Program-made: the position numbers and the translations under genes
Assembly: GCA_024398845.1 (NCBI GenBank)
Contig: JAKSIM010000006.1
Location: 19,652 to 83,651, forward strand
Source: Fibrobacter sp.
Lineage (GTDB): Bacteria; Fibrobacterota; Fibrobacteria; Fibrobacterales; Fibrobacteraceae
Direction of reading: 5' to 3'
Length of the DNA stretch: 64,000 nt
Shown: piece after piece, positions 1 through 8,150 of the stretch
Layout of the letters: every line of letters starts with the position of its first letter
How positions within the stretch are numbered: position 1 is the stretch's first letter
Notes under the pieces: generated by a model
The model's database searches: none
What the model was told of the DNA's origin: nothing
What the model saw: the letters and a program-made list of their open reading frames with translations, nothing else

Positions 1-684
1 GACGAAGAAATAATCCGCCTCGGTCTCCAAGACAATTTCGAGCTGGAAAACTACATCGTAGAAACTGCATGTGATGGCGAAGAAGCCATAGCGAAAGCAG
101 ACTCCTTCCAGCCCAATCTGGTCCTTTTGGACTTAATGATTCCCAAAAAGAGTGGCTTTGAAGTTTGCCGCGTAATTCGCAAAAAGCATCCGGAATGCTT
201 CATTATTATGCTTACGGCCAAAACCGAAGAAACAAGCAAAGTTGCAGGCCTTGAAATGGGCGCCGATGACTACGTGACAAAGCCCTTCTCCATTTTGGAA
301 CTGCTTGCTCGCGTCAAGGCGTTTCTCCGTCGCGCAGAAACAGCAACCCCAAAAGTGGAAGCGGCACCCTCATCGCAGGACGCTATTGATTTTGCCGACA
401 TCCATTTGGACTTCAAAAAGTACGAAGCCACAAAAGCCGGCGAACCGCTCGAAATGTCGGCCAGAGAATTCCAGATTCTCAAATACTTTTGGTCGCACCG
501 CGGTGAGGTGGTTCTCCGTGAAGACCTGCTTCAAGAAATTTGGGGCTACACCCCCGACAATATGCCGTCAACACGCACTATCGACAACCACATAGTAAAT
601 CTCCGAAAAAAATTGGAAGAAGACCAAGCGAACCCCAAGATTATTCTTTCAATTCGCGGTGCCGGCTATAAATTCGACGTATAA
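1..684 (+). CDS. Response regulator, OmpR/PhoB family (5' end cut by window edge)
   Basis: Cytoplasmic two-component response regulator. The open frame begins at base 1 with no start codon, so the first few residues are missing; 227 residues remain. The receiver domain shows the acidic pair (Asp-Glu-Glu) at the very start, the phospho-acceptor Asp at bases 130-132 in a VLLDLM context, the conserved Thr in MLTAKT and the Lys in VTKPF. The C-terminal half is a winged-helix DNA-binding domain ending in RGAGYKF, typical of the PhoB/OmpR group. No sensor kinase is in the window; it may lie upstream. The stop is 4 bases before the next start, so the secreted propeller gene is probably in the same transcript. 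Its target promoters cannot be told from sequence. Confidence 0.93.
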   Translation, partial: DEEIIRLGLQDNFELENYIVETACDGEEAIAKADSFQPNLVLLDLMIPKKSGFEVCRVIRKKHPECFIIMLTAKTEETSKVAGLEMGADDYVTKPFSILELLARVKAFLRRAETATPKVEAAPSSQDAIDFADIHLDFKKYEATKAGEPLEMSAREFQILKYFWSHRGEVVLREDLLQEIWGYTPDNMPSTRTIDNHIVNLRKKLEEDQANPKIILSIRGAGYKFDV

Positions 685-688
685 GACT

Positions 689-3208
689 ATGGTTAAAGCA
701 TTGTTCAAAAATTGCAAGGTTCGTGGGCTCGCCGCATTGCTAGCCCTGCTTTACGTATTTTCGGGCAATGTTTTTGCAAGCAAAATGTCCTACACCCTTC
801 AAGAAGCCATTTACCGCTTTGAAATGAAGGGCGAAAACGAAGAAGCATTTAGGCTTCTCGAGAAAGTAGCCAAAGAAGGGGACAAAGAGGATCGCGAGGC
901 CGCCTATTTTTACCTCGGTAAAATTCAGGAACTTTCGGGAAATATTTCTTCTGCAAATTTTTACTACGGTCAAAGTCTTTCCCATACCACTGAAACAGCA
1001 AAAGCCTATTGGCTCGCCACACGAGAAGCCCAAACCAGCACTACCCACGAAAAACTTTTAAAGAAGCGCATCCCGCTAAATTCCCCCATCAAAAAAATTT
1101 TCAAGGGGCAAACCACCTACCTTCTATTAGAGAATCATTCCGTAAAACGATTCGAAAACGACACCCTGATTACGGTAAAGACTTTTATAAATGCAGAGTC
1201 AGATATTCTACATATTGACGATCAAGGCATTTGGTACCAGTCTCCCGAAAAAGACAGTCTACAATTCAAAGCCTTCGGCAACACCAACGCATCAAGAGCA
1301 TACCCCATAGCAGCAACAACGTCTCTCTTTATTAAGGGCGACAACGCACTTGTTCAAAGTCCCCACACCTTGACCCTACTCAACAAAAAAGGCATCAAGG
1401 TCCAAATCGACGAGAAATACGCCAACTGCAACATTGAAACTTTTTACGCAACCACTGGGCACTACATTTTAAACTGCCCCGACAATTCACTGCATTTTGT
1501 ATCGGACGAGGATGGCGAAGAAACCTACACCATCACCCAGTTCGAAAACATCAAGCAGGTTCTAGTTGATAAAAAAGACATCCTTTTACTTTCGGGCAAC
1601 ACTCTTTACTGCTATCAACCCAAAATCAGTGCGAACGCCCGCTGGAAACTCACCTTTAGTAATGCAGATAAAATAATCTCATTTGAGAACCGCATTGTAA
1701 TTCTCGAAGCATCTGGAAAAATTTCACTGATTGATAAAAACGCAGGAAAAATCATATCTATTATCCACAGCGACGCCGATGAAATTCAAGAACTCGCCCA
1801 AGGCACACTCGGGCTATTCACCAACGAAGGGTCCCTAACCGTCGTTGACACAATCCTACGTCCCATGTGGAATTTCAATTTTGCAAAACCCATTACAAAC
1901 GCAGTCATCCATACCGAAGACAACATTTACCTTTCGTTTGGAGACAAGTACCTACAGGGAATTGCACCGCACTATTACGGTATGCGACCGCTACTCTCGG
2001 AATACCTGGCAAGACGCGCAAGCATTTACACCGAGAACGGGGAATGGGACATTCTGCCCGACATTTTGGATTCCATCTTTAAGTTGGAACCAGGCAACGC
2101 CGAGGCGTGGCTATTCAAGGCACTATATTTAGAGCACAACCAAGGAAATGAAAAAGAACGTCAAAAAGCTTGGGCCGAAGCCGTTCGTCATTCGGTGAGC
2201 AACCCCTACGCCACACCGCTCATTTTAAACCGCTATGGAAAAACCATTGGTGCCAAGTTCGTTAGTCTTTTAAACATTTCTCCAAAGACCCGCTACCCAC
2301 AGCTGTTCGGAAGCAAAAAGAATCTGTACACCATTGATCCAGCCGCCGAGCGGCTCCTGTGTCTTAATGGAGAAACCGGTGAATTGCGTTGGCACAAAGC
2401 CCTACCGAAATTAGATAAAAGTCCCGTTATGGCCAACGACGAAAACACTTTGGCGTTGGTATCAGGTTTTACACTCAACATTTTTGATTTAGGCAAAGAT
2501 CTTCCTCCAGCAACGTTGCAACTTCCAGGAAAGGCGTTCAACATACAGATTAACGAAAATGCGATTTACATAGCCACTTGGAATGGATTCTTGCTAAAGG
2601 TACTCCGTCCCGAAGGGAAGCTCGCCTGGTCCAGAAAAATCTTCTCCATTCCATTCTTGTTCGCCAAAAAAGACTCTGAATTAAACTTGACCAGCCTAGA
2701 AGGGGACATCGTCCACCTATGGGATGGTTCCGGACAAATTAAAAGCAATGGTCTAAAACTGCAAACGGGTGTTTCTCTTTTAACTCAAGCCGATTCCATA
2801 TTGGCCATCGCCTCGCAAGACAATAAAATTTACCTCTACAAATCAGCAGACAAGACCGAGCCGACCCAGCTTTTAATGGAATCTCCCATAGTATCCCTAC
2901 AAACGGCCTCAAGCCAGGGGAAGTCCTACCTTATAGTAGGCCTCTCGGACCAGACCCTTTTGTGCTACACCCCGAACGGGACCCCCGTCTGGAAGTTCCA
3001 AGGCAAGAACAGCGTATTCAACACGCCGTTCATTCATGACGGCAATATCTGGATCGACCAGGGCAATGAGGTCGTCTCGATATCGTTAAAAACAGGAAAA
3101 ATTTCCCAAAAATTCAGCACCCCAGGGGGCGCCGGAACTCCGTTTGTTTTAAACAAAATTTTATATACGGCCTCTTCGAAAAGACTTCTTTACGGTTTTT
3201 CTCTGTAA
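689..3208 (+). CDS. Secreted TPR / PQQ-like beta-propeller protein
   Basis: Predicted exported protein of 839 residues. The ATG at 689 is preferred over an upstream start because it begins a signal peptide (basic Lys/Arg stretch, then a Leu/Ala-rich core ending near NVFAS). Next come TPR-like helices (about residues 35-120), a first beta-strand-rich propeller region, a second helical TPR-like stretch (about 440-520) and a C-terminal PQQ-type propeller with repeats of the form ...GETGELRWHK... and ...TPVWKFQG.... Such proteins are usually periplasmic or surface scaffolds for protein assembly; no enzymatic motif is seen. It starts 4 bases after the response regulator stop, implying cotranscription. 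Exact function unknown. Confidence 0.8.
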   Translation: MVKALFKNCKVRGLAALLALLYVFSGNVFASKMSYTLQEAIYRFEMKGENEEAFRLLEKVAKEGDKEDREAAYFYLGKIQELSGNISSANFYYGQSLSHTTETAKAYWLATREAQTSTTHEKLLKKRIPLNSPIKKIFKGQTTYLLLENHSVKRFENDTLITVKTFINAESDILHIDDQGIWYQSPEKDSLQFKAFGNTNASRAYPIAATTSLFIKGDNALVQSPHTLTLLNKKGIKVQIDEKYANCNIETFYATTGHYILNCPDNSLHFVSDEDGEETYTITQFENIKQVLVDKKDILLLSGNTLYCYQPKISANARWKLTFSNADKIISFENRIVILEASGKISLIDKNAGKIISIIHSDADEIQELAQGTLGLFTNEGSLTVVDTILRPMWNFNFAKPITNAVIHTEDNIYLSFGDKYLQGIAPHYYGMRPLLSEYLARRASIYTENGEWDILPDILDSIFKLEPGNAEAWLFKALYLEHNQGNEKERQKAWAEAVRHSVSNPYATPLILNRYGKTIGAKFVSLLNISPKTRYPQLFGSKKNLYTIDPAAERLLCLNGETGELRWHKALPKLDKSPVMANDENTLALVSGFTLNIFDLGKDLPPATLQLPGKAFNIQINENAIYIATWNGFLLKVLRPEGKLAWSRKIFSIPFLFAKKDSELNLTSLEGDIVHLWDGSGQIKSNGLKLQTGVSLLTQADSILAIASQDNKIYLYKSADKTEPTQLLMESPIVSLQTASSQGKSYLIVGLSDQTLLCYTPNGTPVWKFQGKNSVFNTPFIHDGNIWIDQGNEVVSISLKTGKISQKFSTPGGAGTPFVLNKILYTASSKRLLYGFSL

Positions 3209-3215
3209 AAAAAAT

Positions 3216-3232
3216 AAAAAAGGGCCTTTTTA
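3216..3232 (+). terminator. Possible weak terminator hairpin
   Basis: Short A/T-flanked palindrome (AAAAAGG-G-CCTTTTT) a few bases after the propeller-protein stop. The stem is mostly A-T and the loop is tiny, so this is a weak call. Confidence 0.3.
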
Positions 3233-3275
3233 TTCCATTTTGGCCTAATCTGTAAATTTTTTTTAGTGGCTTTTT

Positions 3276-3306
3276 TTGCAAAAACTCACTACATTTTCAT
3301 TATAAT
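3276..3306 (+). promoter_or_regulatory. Promoter of the solute-binding lipoprotein gene
   Basis: Perfect -10 hexamer TATAAT at 3301-3306 with a TTGCAA -35-like element at 3276-3281 (spacer 19, slightly long). It lies 49 bases upstream of the ATG at 3356, which has a GAAGGGA Shine-Dalgarno sequence. Confidence 0.5.
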
Positions 3307-3355
3307 GTGGTGTTTCTTTTATGTTAAAAGAAACATATATGTTGATGAAGGGATT

Positions 3356-5131
3356 ATGAGCGTTTTGAGACAAATTTGTGGGTTCTTAGGCAATACCGTT
3401 TTATTGTTTTCGGCAATAGGACTAGTCGCTTGCAAAGAAACTCCAAAAGACAACACCATTGCAGACGATTCTGAGTTTCCGCGTAACGAAACTCTGTATA
3501 TTGGAGGTTATGATTGGGCTCCTCCGGCAACATTCAACCCGTTGGATTATAACCCGAACTTCCCGATTGATGGCAACATTCGTTTAATGTACGAAACTTT
3601 GGTGACTTACAACCAGCTGAGCGGTAATCTTGAGCCAATGCTTGCCGATAGTTTCGTTCAAACAGATTCTTCTGTGACCGTTCACTTGGATTCGAGGGCA
3701 AAGTGGAATAACGGCCAACCGGTGACCATAGATGACGTCTTATACACATTCCACATAGACTCTATTTTACCGACGCCGCGCCACGAGAATTGGGAGTATA
3801 TCAGCTCTATTGACGTTTCCAACGACAACAAGATTACTTTCAATTTTGCAAAGAATAAAATCAACCCGCTCATTATTTTGAACGCCATTGCAGAAACTTC
3901 GATTTTGCCAAAATCCATTTTTGAGCCTTTGATTAAATCAGCTCAGAAGGGAAAGAACTTCGACTTTGCCACCATTACCGATTTTAAGAACGACTCCATT
4001 CCGGTAGTCTCTGGACCGTACAACCTCAAGACTTACTCTCCCGACAAGATTGTTCTTGAACGCGATGACAACTATTGGGGAAACGTCAAGCACGATGGTA
4101 AGAAACCTGCACCCAAGTATATTATCCACTCGCTCTACAACGGAAACAATCACTTTAATAGTGCAATGACCAAGGGCAACCTGGATATTTCTTCCATATT
4201 CCTCCCGAGAATTTGGGACAAGGCAAAAGACAGCATCCGCGCATGGAGCCGTAACGAGCCCTACCATCTTCCGGGATCCATCACAACGCTTATCGTTTCT
4301 CACCTTGACGCTCCGATGAATGACGTAGCATTCCGCCACGCCATGGCCGCAGCCATCAACTACGAAAAGATTAAAACTCGCGCCATTTCGAACTACACTC
4401 CCGCCCTCCAAGCTGGATTTATTCTGCCGTTTGGTGCCGAGAGCAAGTTCTTTAACAAGAGCGATGCCGATGAATTCAACTACGGCTACGACGCCGAAAA
4501 GGCCAAGAAGATTCTCTCCGATGCAGGCTACACTTGGAATGGCGAAGGCAAGCTACTGGATCCCAAGGGCGCTCCCGTTAGAACCATTAGCATTGAATGC
4601 CCGTCCGGCTGGACCGATTGGGAAGACGCCATCAAGGTGATTGTATCGTCCTTCCAGGAAGTCGGTATTCCGGCAGAAGAAAAGTTCGTGGACTTCAGCA
4701 TTTGGGATAAGGACCTGCGCCAAGGTACATTCGATCTCGCTATGAAGACCCAAACCGCAGACCTCTCTTCGGCAACGCCGTGGGCCCGCTTTGATCAAGT
4801 TATGGGCACTGTAGGCGGTGTCAAGGCTCGCGGCGAAGACGCCTTCTCGAACCAAGGCCGCTTTGAAGACGCCAAGGCAAACGAGTTGCTCGCCAAGATT
4901 CCGACAATTACCAACGAAGCTCAACTCGTAGAAGCCTATCGCGAACTGAATAAAATCTTCATGCAAACGATTCCGGTAATCCCAGTGATGTACCGCCCAA
5001 CGCACTTCTACCAGTTCTCCACGAAGCATTGGACCAACTTCCCGACCGAAGAAAATCCATACGCTCCGCCACTGAACCTGGTGGTCGCCGCAGGTGTGAA
5101 CGCCCTCTGGGAAATTCAACCCGCGAAATAA
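3356..5131 (+). CDS. ABC-transporter solute-binding lipoprotein, SBP_bac_5 (oligopeptide) family
   Basis: 591-residue extracytoplasmic binding lipoprotein. The ATG at 3356 was chosen because it is preceded by GAAGGGA and begins a lipoprotein signal with the lipobox LVAC; the frame is open further upstream but that stretch looks non-coding and holds the promoter. The mature part has the family-5 pattern (early PATFNPLDYN, then a long two-lobe binding fold, and near the C-terminus an alpha-rich segment with YRPTHFYQFS). Members bind oligopeptides, nickel or sugars; the ligand cannot be read from sequence. No permease or ATPase genes lie next to it, so it is an orphan binding protein here. A rho-independent terminator follows. 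Confidence 0.9.
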   Translation: MSVLRQICGFLGNTVLLFSAIGLVACKETPKDNTIADDSEFPRNETLYIGGYDWAPPATFNPLDYNPNFPIDGNIRLMYETLVTYNQLSGNLEPMLADSFVQTDSSVTVHLDSRAKWNNGQPVTIDDVLYTFHIDSILPTPRHENWEYISSIDVSNDNKITFNFAKNKINPLIILNAIAETSILPKSIFEPLIKSAQKGKNFDFATITDFKNDSIPVVSGPYNLKTYSPDKIVLERDDNYWGNVKHDGKKPAPKYIIHSLYNGNNHFNSAMTKGNLDISSIFLPRIWDKAKDSIRAWSRNEPYHLPGSITTLIVSHLDAPMNDVAFRHAMAAAINYEKIKTRAISNYTPALQAGFILPFGAESKFFNKSDADEFNYGYDAEKAKKILSDAGYTWNGEGKLLDPKGAPVRTISIECPSGWTDWEDAIKVIVSSFQEVGIPAEEKFVDFSIWDKDLRQGTFDLAMKTQTADLSSATPWARFDQVMGTVGGVKARGEDAFSNQGRFEDAKANELLAKIPTITNEAQLVEAYRELNKIFMQTIPVIPVMYRPTHFYQFSTKHWTNFPTEENPYAPPLNLVVAAGVNALWEIQPAK

Positions 5132-5146
5132 CTTATTTTAAACTGC

Positions 5147-5175
5147 AAACGCGTCCAATGGGGCGCGTTTTTATT
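5147..5175 (+). terminator. Rho-independent terminator
   Basis: Perfect 7-bp stem AAACGCG/CGCGTTT (5147-5153 with 5163-5169), possibly extended inward, followed by a T-rich tract. It sits 15 bases after the binding-protein stop. Confidence 0.8.
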
Positions 5176-5209
5176 TATTTTTAGGAAAAATATTTAAAGG
5201 AGTAGAATC

Positions 5210-6001
5210 GTGGGAAAGACACGTTTTATTTTGCCTAATGCATTTACAAGCATGAACTTTTTACTCGGCGTATTTTCGATATGCTGGGTGACGGGGGCAT
5301 TTACCGCGAAAGACCCGATCCTCATGGGTGCGTACTTTATTATTCTCTGCGTGCTCCTCGACAAATTGGATGGTTTTGCCGCACGTCTCGTCAACGCAAG
5401 TTCTGAATTCGGCGCTCAGTTCGACAGCCTTGCCGACCTCATCGCCTTTGGACTCGCCCCCGCCTTCTGTATTCTTTTTGCCTACAAGGGCATGGCCCCC
5501 TCGTTCTTTGAAGCGAACATTCCTCTTATGGCAGTAGCCTTCTCGGTATACGTACTCTGTGCAGCTATGCGTCTCGCCAAGTACAACGCCTGCGACTCCG
5601 ACAGCTACCACCACCATTTTTCTGGTATGCCGTCCACCTTCGCCGGTGCGATTAACGCAATCCTCGTGGTGTTCCTCAAGAACAAGGACGCCTTTAGCGA
5701 CGTCACTTCCCCGGTGATTTACATTCCGGTGATTGTCATGCTCATTACGGGCATTCTAATGGTGAGCCCGCTCTTCCTCCCGAAGCTCCAGCCACGCAAG
5801 AACAAGGCATTCAATTTGTTCCAAGCTGTACTCATCGTCATCACCTACATCGCAGGCTTTATGTTCATCTCCCAAAAGATGATCATTCTCGAATACCTGC
5901 TGTTGCTCGTGGCCTGCTACATTGTAATCGGTTTTGGCGTGGGTCTTGTGCAGCGTAGCAAGATTATCGAAGAAGCCAAGGCTTGCTCTAGCGATAAGTA
6001 A
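5210..6001 (+). CDS. pssA: CDP-diacylglycerol--serine O-phosphatidyltransferase
   Basis: 263-residue integral membrane enzyme that makes phosphatidylserine from CDP-diacylglycerol and serine, the first step to phosphatidylethanolamine. It carries the complete CDP-alcohol phosphatidyltransferase signature DG-x2-AR-x8-G-x3-D-x3-D (starting at DGFAAR, ending LAD) followed by FGLAPA, which is typical of the serine-specific branch. About seven or eight hydrophobic segments follow. The start is GTG at 5210 with AAAGGAG eight bases upstream. The gene is flanked by terminators on both sides and so is probably transcribed alone. A phosphatidylserine decarboxylase partner is not in the window. Confidence 0.93.
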   Translation: MGKTRFILPNAFTSMNFLLGVFSICWVTGAFTAKDPILMGAYFIILCVLLDKLDGFAARLVNASSEFGAQFDSLADLIAFGLAPAFCILFAYKGMAPSFFEANIPLMAVAFSVYVLCAAMRLAKYNACDSDSYHHHFSGMPSTFAGAINAILVVFLKNKDAFSDVTSPVIYIPVIVMLITGILMVSPLFLPKLQPRKNKAFNLFQAVLIVITYIAGFMFISQKMIILEYLLLLVACYIVIGFGVGLVQRSKIIEEAKACSSDK

Positions 6002-6020
6002 TCGAGATTAAACTTTTAAG

Positions 6021-6046
6021 ACGCGCCCCTTGGGCGCGTTTTTTTG
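6021..6046 (+). terminator. Rho-independent terminator of pssA
   Basis: Perfect 8-bp GC-rich stem ACGCGCCC/GGGCGCGT with a 3-base loop and a T8 tract, 20 bases after the pssA stop. Confidence 0.9.
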
Positions 6047-6066
6047 TTAGCCTACACGGTCAAAGA

Positions 6067-6768
6067 TTAGCAAGTGCGGTCAAAGCGTTCCAGGAACTCC
6101 GCAAAAGGGGCGCCATAGCGTTCAAACAGGAGTTCCGAAGCCAAGCGAGGAAGTTCAAGAGTTACGCACTCCAGATGGCGCTCTTTGCACCACGTTCCAA
6201 GGCTCCCCGGTGTGCTGTAGCCAATGTCCGGGACCCAAGGTAACCCGAACGTGGACCGAAGTCCCTGCACCAAAGACGTTTGTGCGGGAGCATCGACACA
6301 ACCTATTGGCGAATGCATCGACAGGATGGAAACGGGCTTTAGCCCCTCAATTAACGCGGTCAAAGCCCGCGTTTCGGGTTCACCACCGGGAGCACTACCC
6401 GGTGACAAAAGCGTGTCCCTAGAGGCCTCCAGAATGGAGCGAGAGGGGACCGGAGACGCCACCCAGTTGCTTGTGGCAAAATTGCGGTTCAGGTCCACGC
6501 CATTTGCGTTTCCACGGGTCCCGAGCACGACTCCGTCGGGATTGGCGCACAGTACAAATGCAATAGACCTGAAGTTTGCGTCAAATGCACGAAGGGCGCG
6601 ACTGAGCAAGAAGGTCGTCTCGGCTTCCTCACCGTGAATTGCGGCAAGAACCAAAAGTCGGCAAGAATCGCTACACGGGAAGTACCGCAGTGGAGCGCCC
6701 AGGACGCTCGTACCGTAGACCTCTGATTTTAGCCGGAGGACGCCACGATGCTCTTTAGAAAACTCCAT
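6067..6768 (-). CDS. mpaA: Murein peptide amidase / M14-type zinc carboxypeptidase (MpaA-like)
   Basis: 233-residue M14-family peptidase. It shows the zinc motif HGEE in IHGEEAE, the substrate-binding stretch NPDG...RGNANGVDLNRNF, and a downstream His in LSMHSP, as in MpaA, which cuts the gamma-D-Glu-diaminopimelate bond of recycled murein peptides in the cytoplasm. No signal peptide is seen, in agreement with that location. The ATG at 6768 is preferred over a TTG nine bases further upstream because GGAGG lies 9 bases before the ATG but directly touches the TTG. It is third in a ruvC - M15 peptidase - mpaA operon, 20 bases after the M15 stop. Confidence 0.8.
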   Translation of the reverse strand: MEFSKEHRGVLRLKSEVYGTSVLGAPLRYFPCSDSCRLLVLAAIHGEEAETTFLLSRALRAFDANFRSIAFVLCANPDGVVLGTRGNANGVDLNRNFATSNWVASPVPSRSILEASRDTLLSPGSAPGGEPETRALTALIEGLKPVSILSMHSPIGCVDAPAQTSLVQGLRSTFGLPWVPDIGYSTPGSLGTWCKERHLECVTLELPRLASELLFERYGAPFAEFLERFDRTC

Positions 6769-6788
6769 ACGAAACAACCTCCATTGAC

Positions 6789-7469
6789 CTACACAAAGTA
6801 CGGATAAATGTATTCTTCGGCAAGACTATCCAAGCGGGCAAGAACCACCTTTTTGCAGGCCATGTCGGACTGTTCGTAAATGCGGCGGAGCGTCTCGAGC
6901 GAAAAGTTCTGCAGGCGTTTTCGTGACGTGGGCAAGTGGGCTATATGCCAACCCTCGGGTCGAATTTTCCCGCGTCCCGGAACAAACACGCGGTCAAAAC
7001 CAAACGCCTCGCCCGCCTCAAACCGACTGGTCAAAAACTCATGGAACTTGGCGAACATTCCCGTGCATTCGGCGGGCGTGAGTTCCACCTCGTAACCTTC
7101 GGGGCAAGCAGCCGCATCGACCACGTCAATGTCCGTCCCCAAGTGGTGGCGGCTCGCTCCAGGTAATGCAGACCAGGTAAGTATGGCATACATCAGTTCC
7201 TCTTCGTCTTGCGGGCGCACCATCACATTGCCCTTATCATCAAGCAAGGGAAGTTCCCCGCGGGCCTTGCGATTCCAAATGGAGAGTTGCTTTTCGAATG
7301 GACGGTACGCCGATTCGATACGCAGTTCAAAACCACACACCTTGGCTGATTGCGTTAATTTATCTAAAAAAAGAGTAACTTCACTATCAACAAAGTAACC
7401 CGGTTGCGCTTCTACAAGGTTAGGCCGGCCTAAACCATACGGCAAAAATTCATCACCATCAAAATTCAC
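6789..7469 (-). CDS. D-Ala-D-Ala carboxypeptidase family protein (VanY/LdcB, peptidase M15)
   Basis: 226-residue M15B-type zinc peptidase predicted to trim peptidoglycan stem peptides. The family signatures are all present: SAYRPFEKQ, SRHHLGTDIDV (zinc ligands His and Asp) and EGWHIAH (catalytic Glu and zinc-ligand His). No export signal is obvious at the N-terminus, which is unusual for an enzyme acting on the sacculus and may mean a recycling role. The start is a GTG whose bases overlap the ruvC stop (GTGA), with GGGAGGGG just upstream, so translation is probably coupled to ruvC. The next gene is another murein peptidase. Confidence 0.85.
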   Translation of the reverse strand: MNFDGDEFLPYGLGRPNLVEAQPGYFVDSEVTLFLDKLTQSAKVCGFELRIESAYRPFEKQLSIWNRKARGELPLLDDKGNVMVRPQDEEELMYAILTWSALPGASRHHLGTDIDVVDAAACPEGYEVELTPAECTGMFAKFHEFLTSRFEAGEAFGFDRVFVPGRGKIRPEGWHIAHLPTSRKRLQNFSLETLRRIYEQSDMACKKVVLARLDSLAEEYIYPYFV

Positions 7470-8035
7470 GGGATTACCCCTCCCATTTTTTCAATCAAAT
7501 CCTTCCACTGTTGCACCGAAGCCTTTTTCTTAGAAGGTTTACCACGCCCCTTGAGGGCTACCGCAAGCGGAGCCGGCGTACAATGCGTAAAGGCTATGGC
7601 AAGGGCATCGGAAGCATCAAGCGGAAGGTCCGAAGATTCTATTCCGAGGCGAGCAAAAACCATGTTTGCCACCTGTTCCTTGGAAGCGGCTCCATTCCCG
7701 GTCACCGATTGCTTTACCACCTTGGGCGGGTACTCGTTAAACGTCATCCCGTGTTTGCGGCAGGCCACAAGAACGGCCCCGCGAATATGCCCTAATACCA
7801 AGGCGCTCTTTGCATTCTTTGCAAAGAACACTCCCTCCATAGCCAAAGCTTTAGGATGATAACGGTCAATCAATTTTTCAAGTTCGCTCACAATGTGCAG
7901 CAATCGATCTTCGAGTGCATGAGTAGCGGGAGCATGAAGCGTACCATATTCCAACACCCGAAAAGAACTTCCGGAATTATCTAAAAAAGCATAACCTGTC
8001 GTTATGGAACCTGGGTCAATACCTAGAACAACCAT
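7466..8035 (-). CDS. ruvC: Crossover junction endodeoxyribonuclease RuvC
   Basis: 189-residue Holliday-junction resolvase. The first catalytic Asp is in LGIDPGS at residues 4-10, the Glu is in MEGVFFAKN, and the paired C-terminal Asp residues are in DASDALAIAF. It is slightly longer than E. coli RuvC because of a basic tail. The ATG at 8035 is chosen since the protein family begins directly with the IDPGS strand; the frame is open upstream but holds a perfect TATAAT at 8042-8047, only 6 bases before the ATG, so the message is predicted to be leaderless. ruvA and ruvB are not adjacent. It heads an operon with two murein peptidases. Confidence 0.95.
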   Translation of the reverse strand: MVVLGIDPGSITTGYAFLDNSGSSFRVLEYGTLHAPATHALEDRLLHIVSELEKLIDRYHPKALAMEGVFFAKNAKSALVLGHIRGAVLVACRKHGMTFNEYPPKVVKQSVTGNGAASKEQVANMVFARLGIESSDLPLDASDALAIAFTHCTPAPLAVALKGRGKPSKKKASVQQWKDLIEKMGGVIP

Positions 8036-8041
8036 ATTCCA

Positions 8042-8047
8042 ATTATA
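8042..8047 (-). promoter_or_regulatory. -10 box of ruvC, leaderless-type
   Basis: Perfect TATAAT on the minus strand with only six bases (TGGAAT) before the ruvC ATG. No good -35 was found. The expected transcription start falls on or next to the A of the ATG. Confidence 0.55.
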
Positions 8048-8150
8048 ATTAACTAAAGTCCTCCCGAATTGCCTAAAATTCTTGTTTTTCTGCAATAAAT
8101 AGTATGTTTTACGCCTCTTTCTTTATTAGATTTCTAATGTGGAGGCTGCT

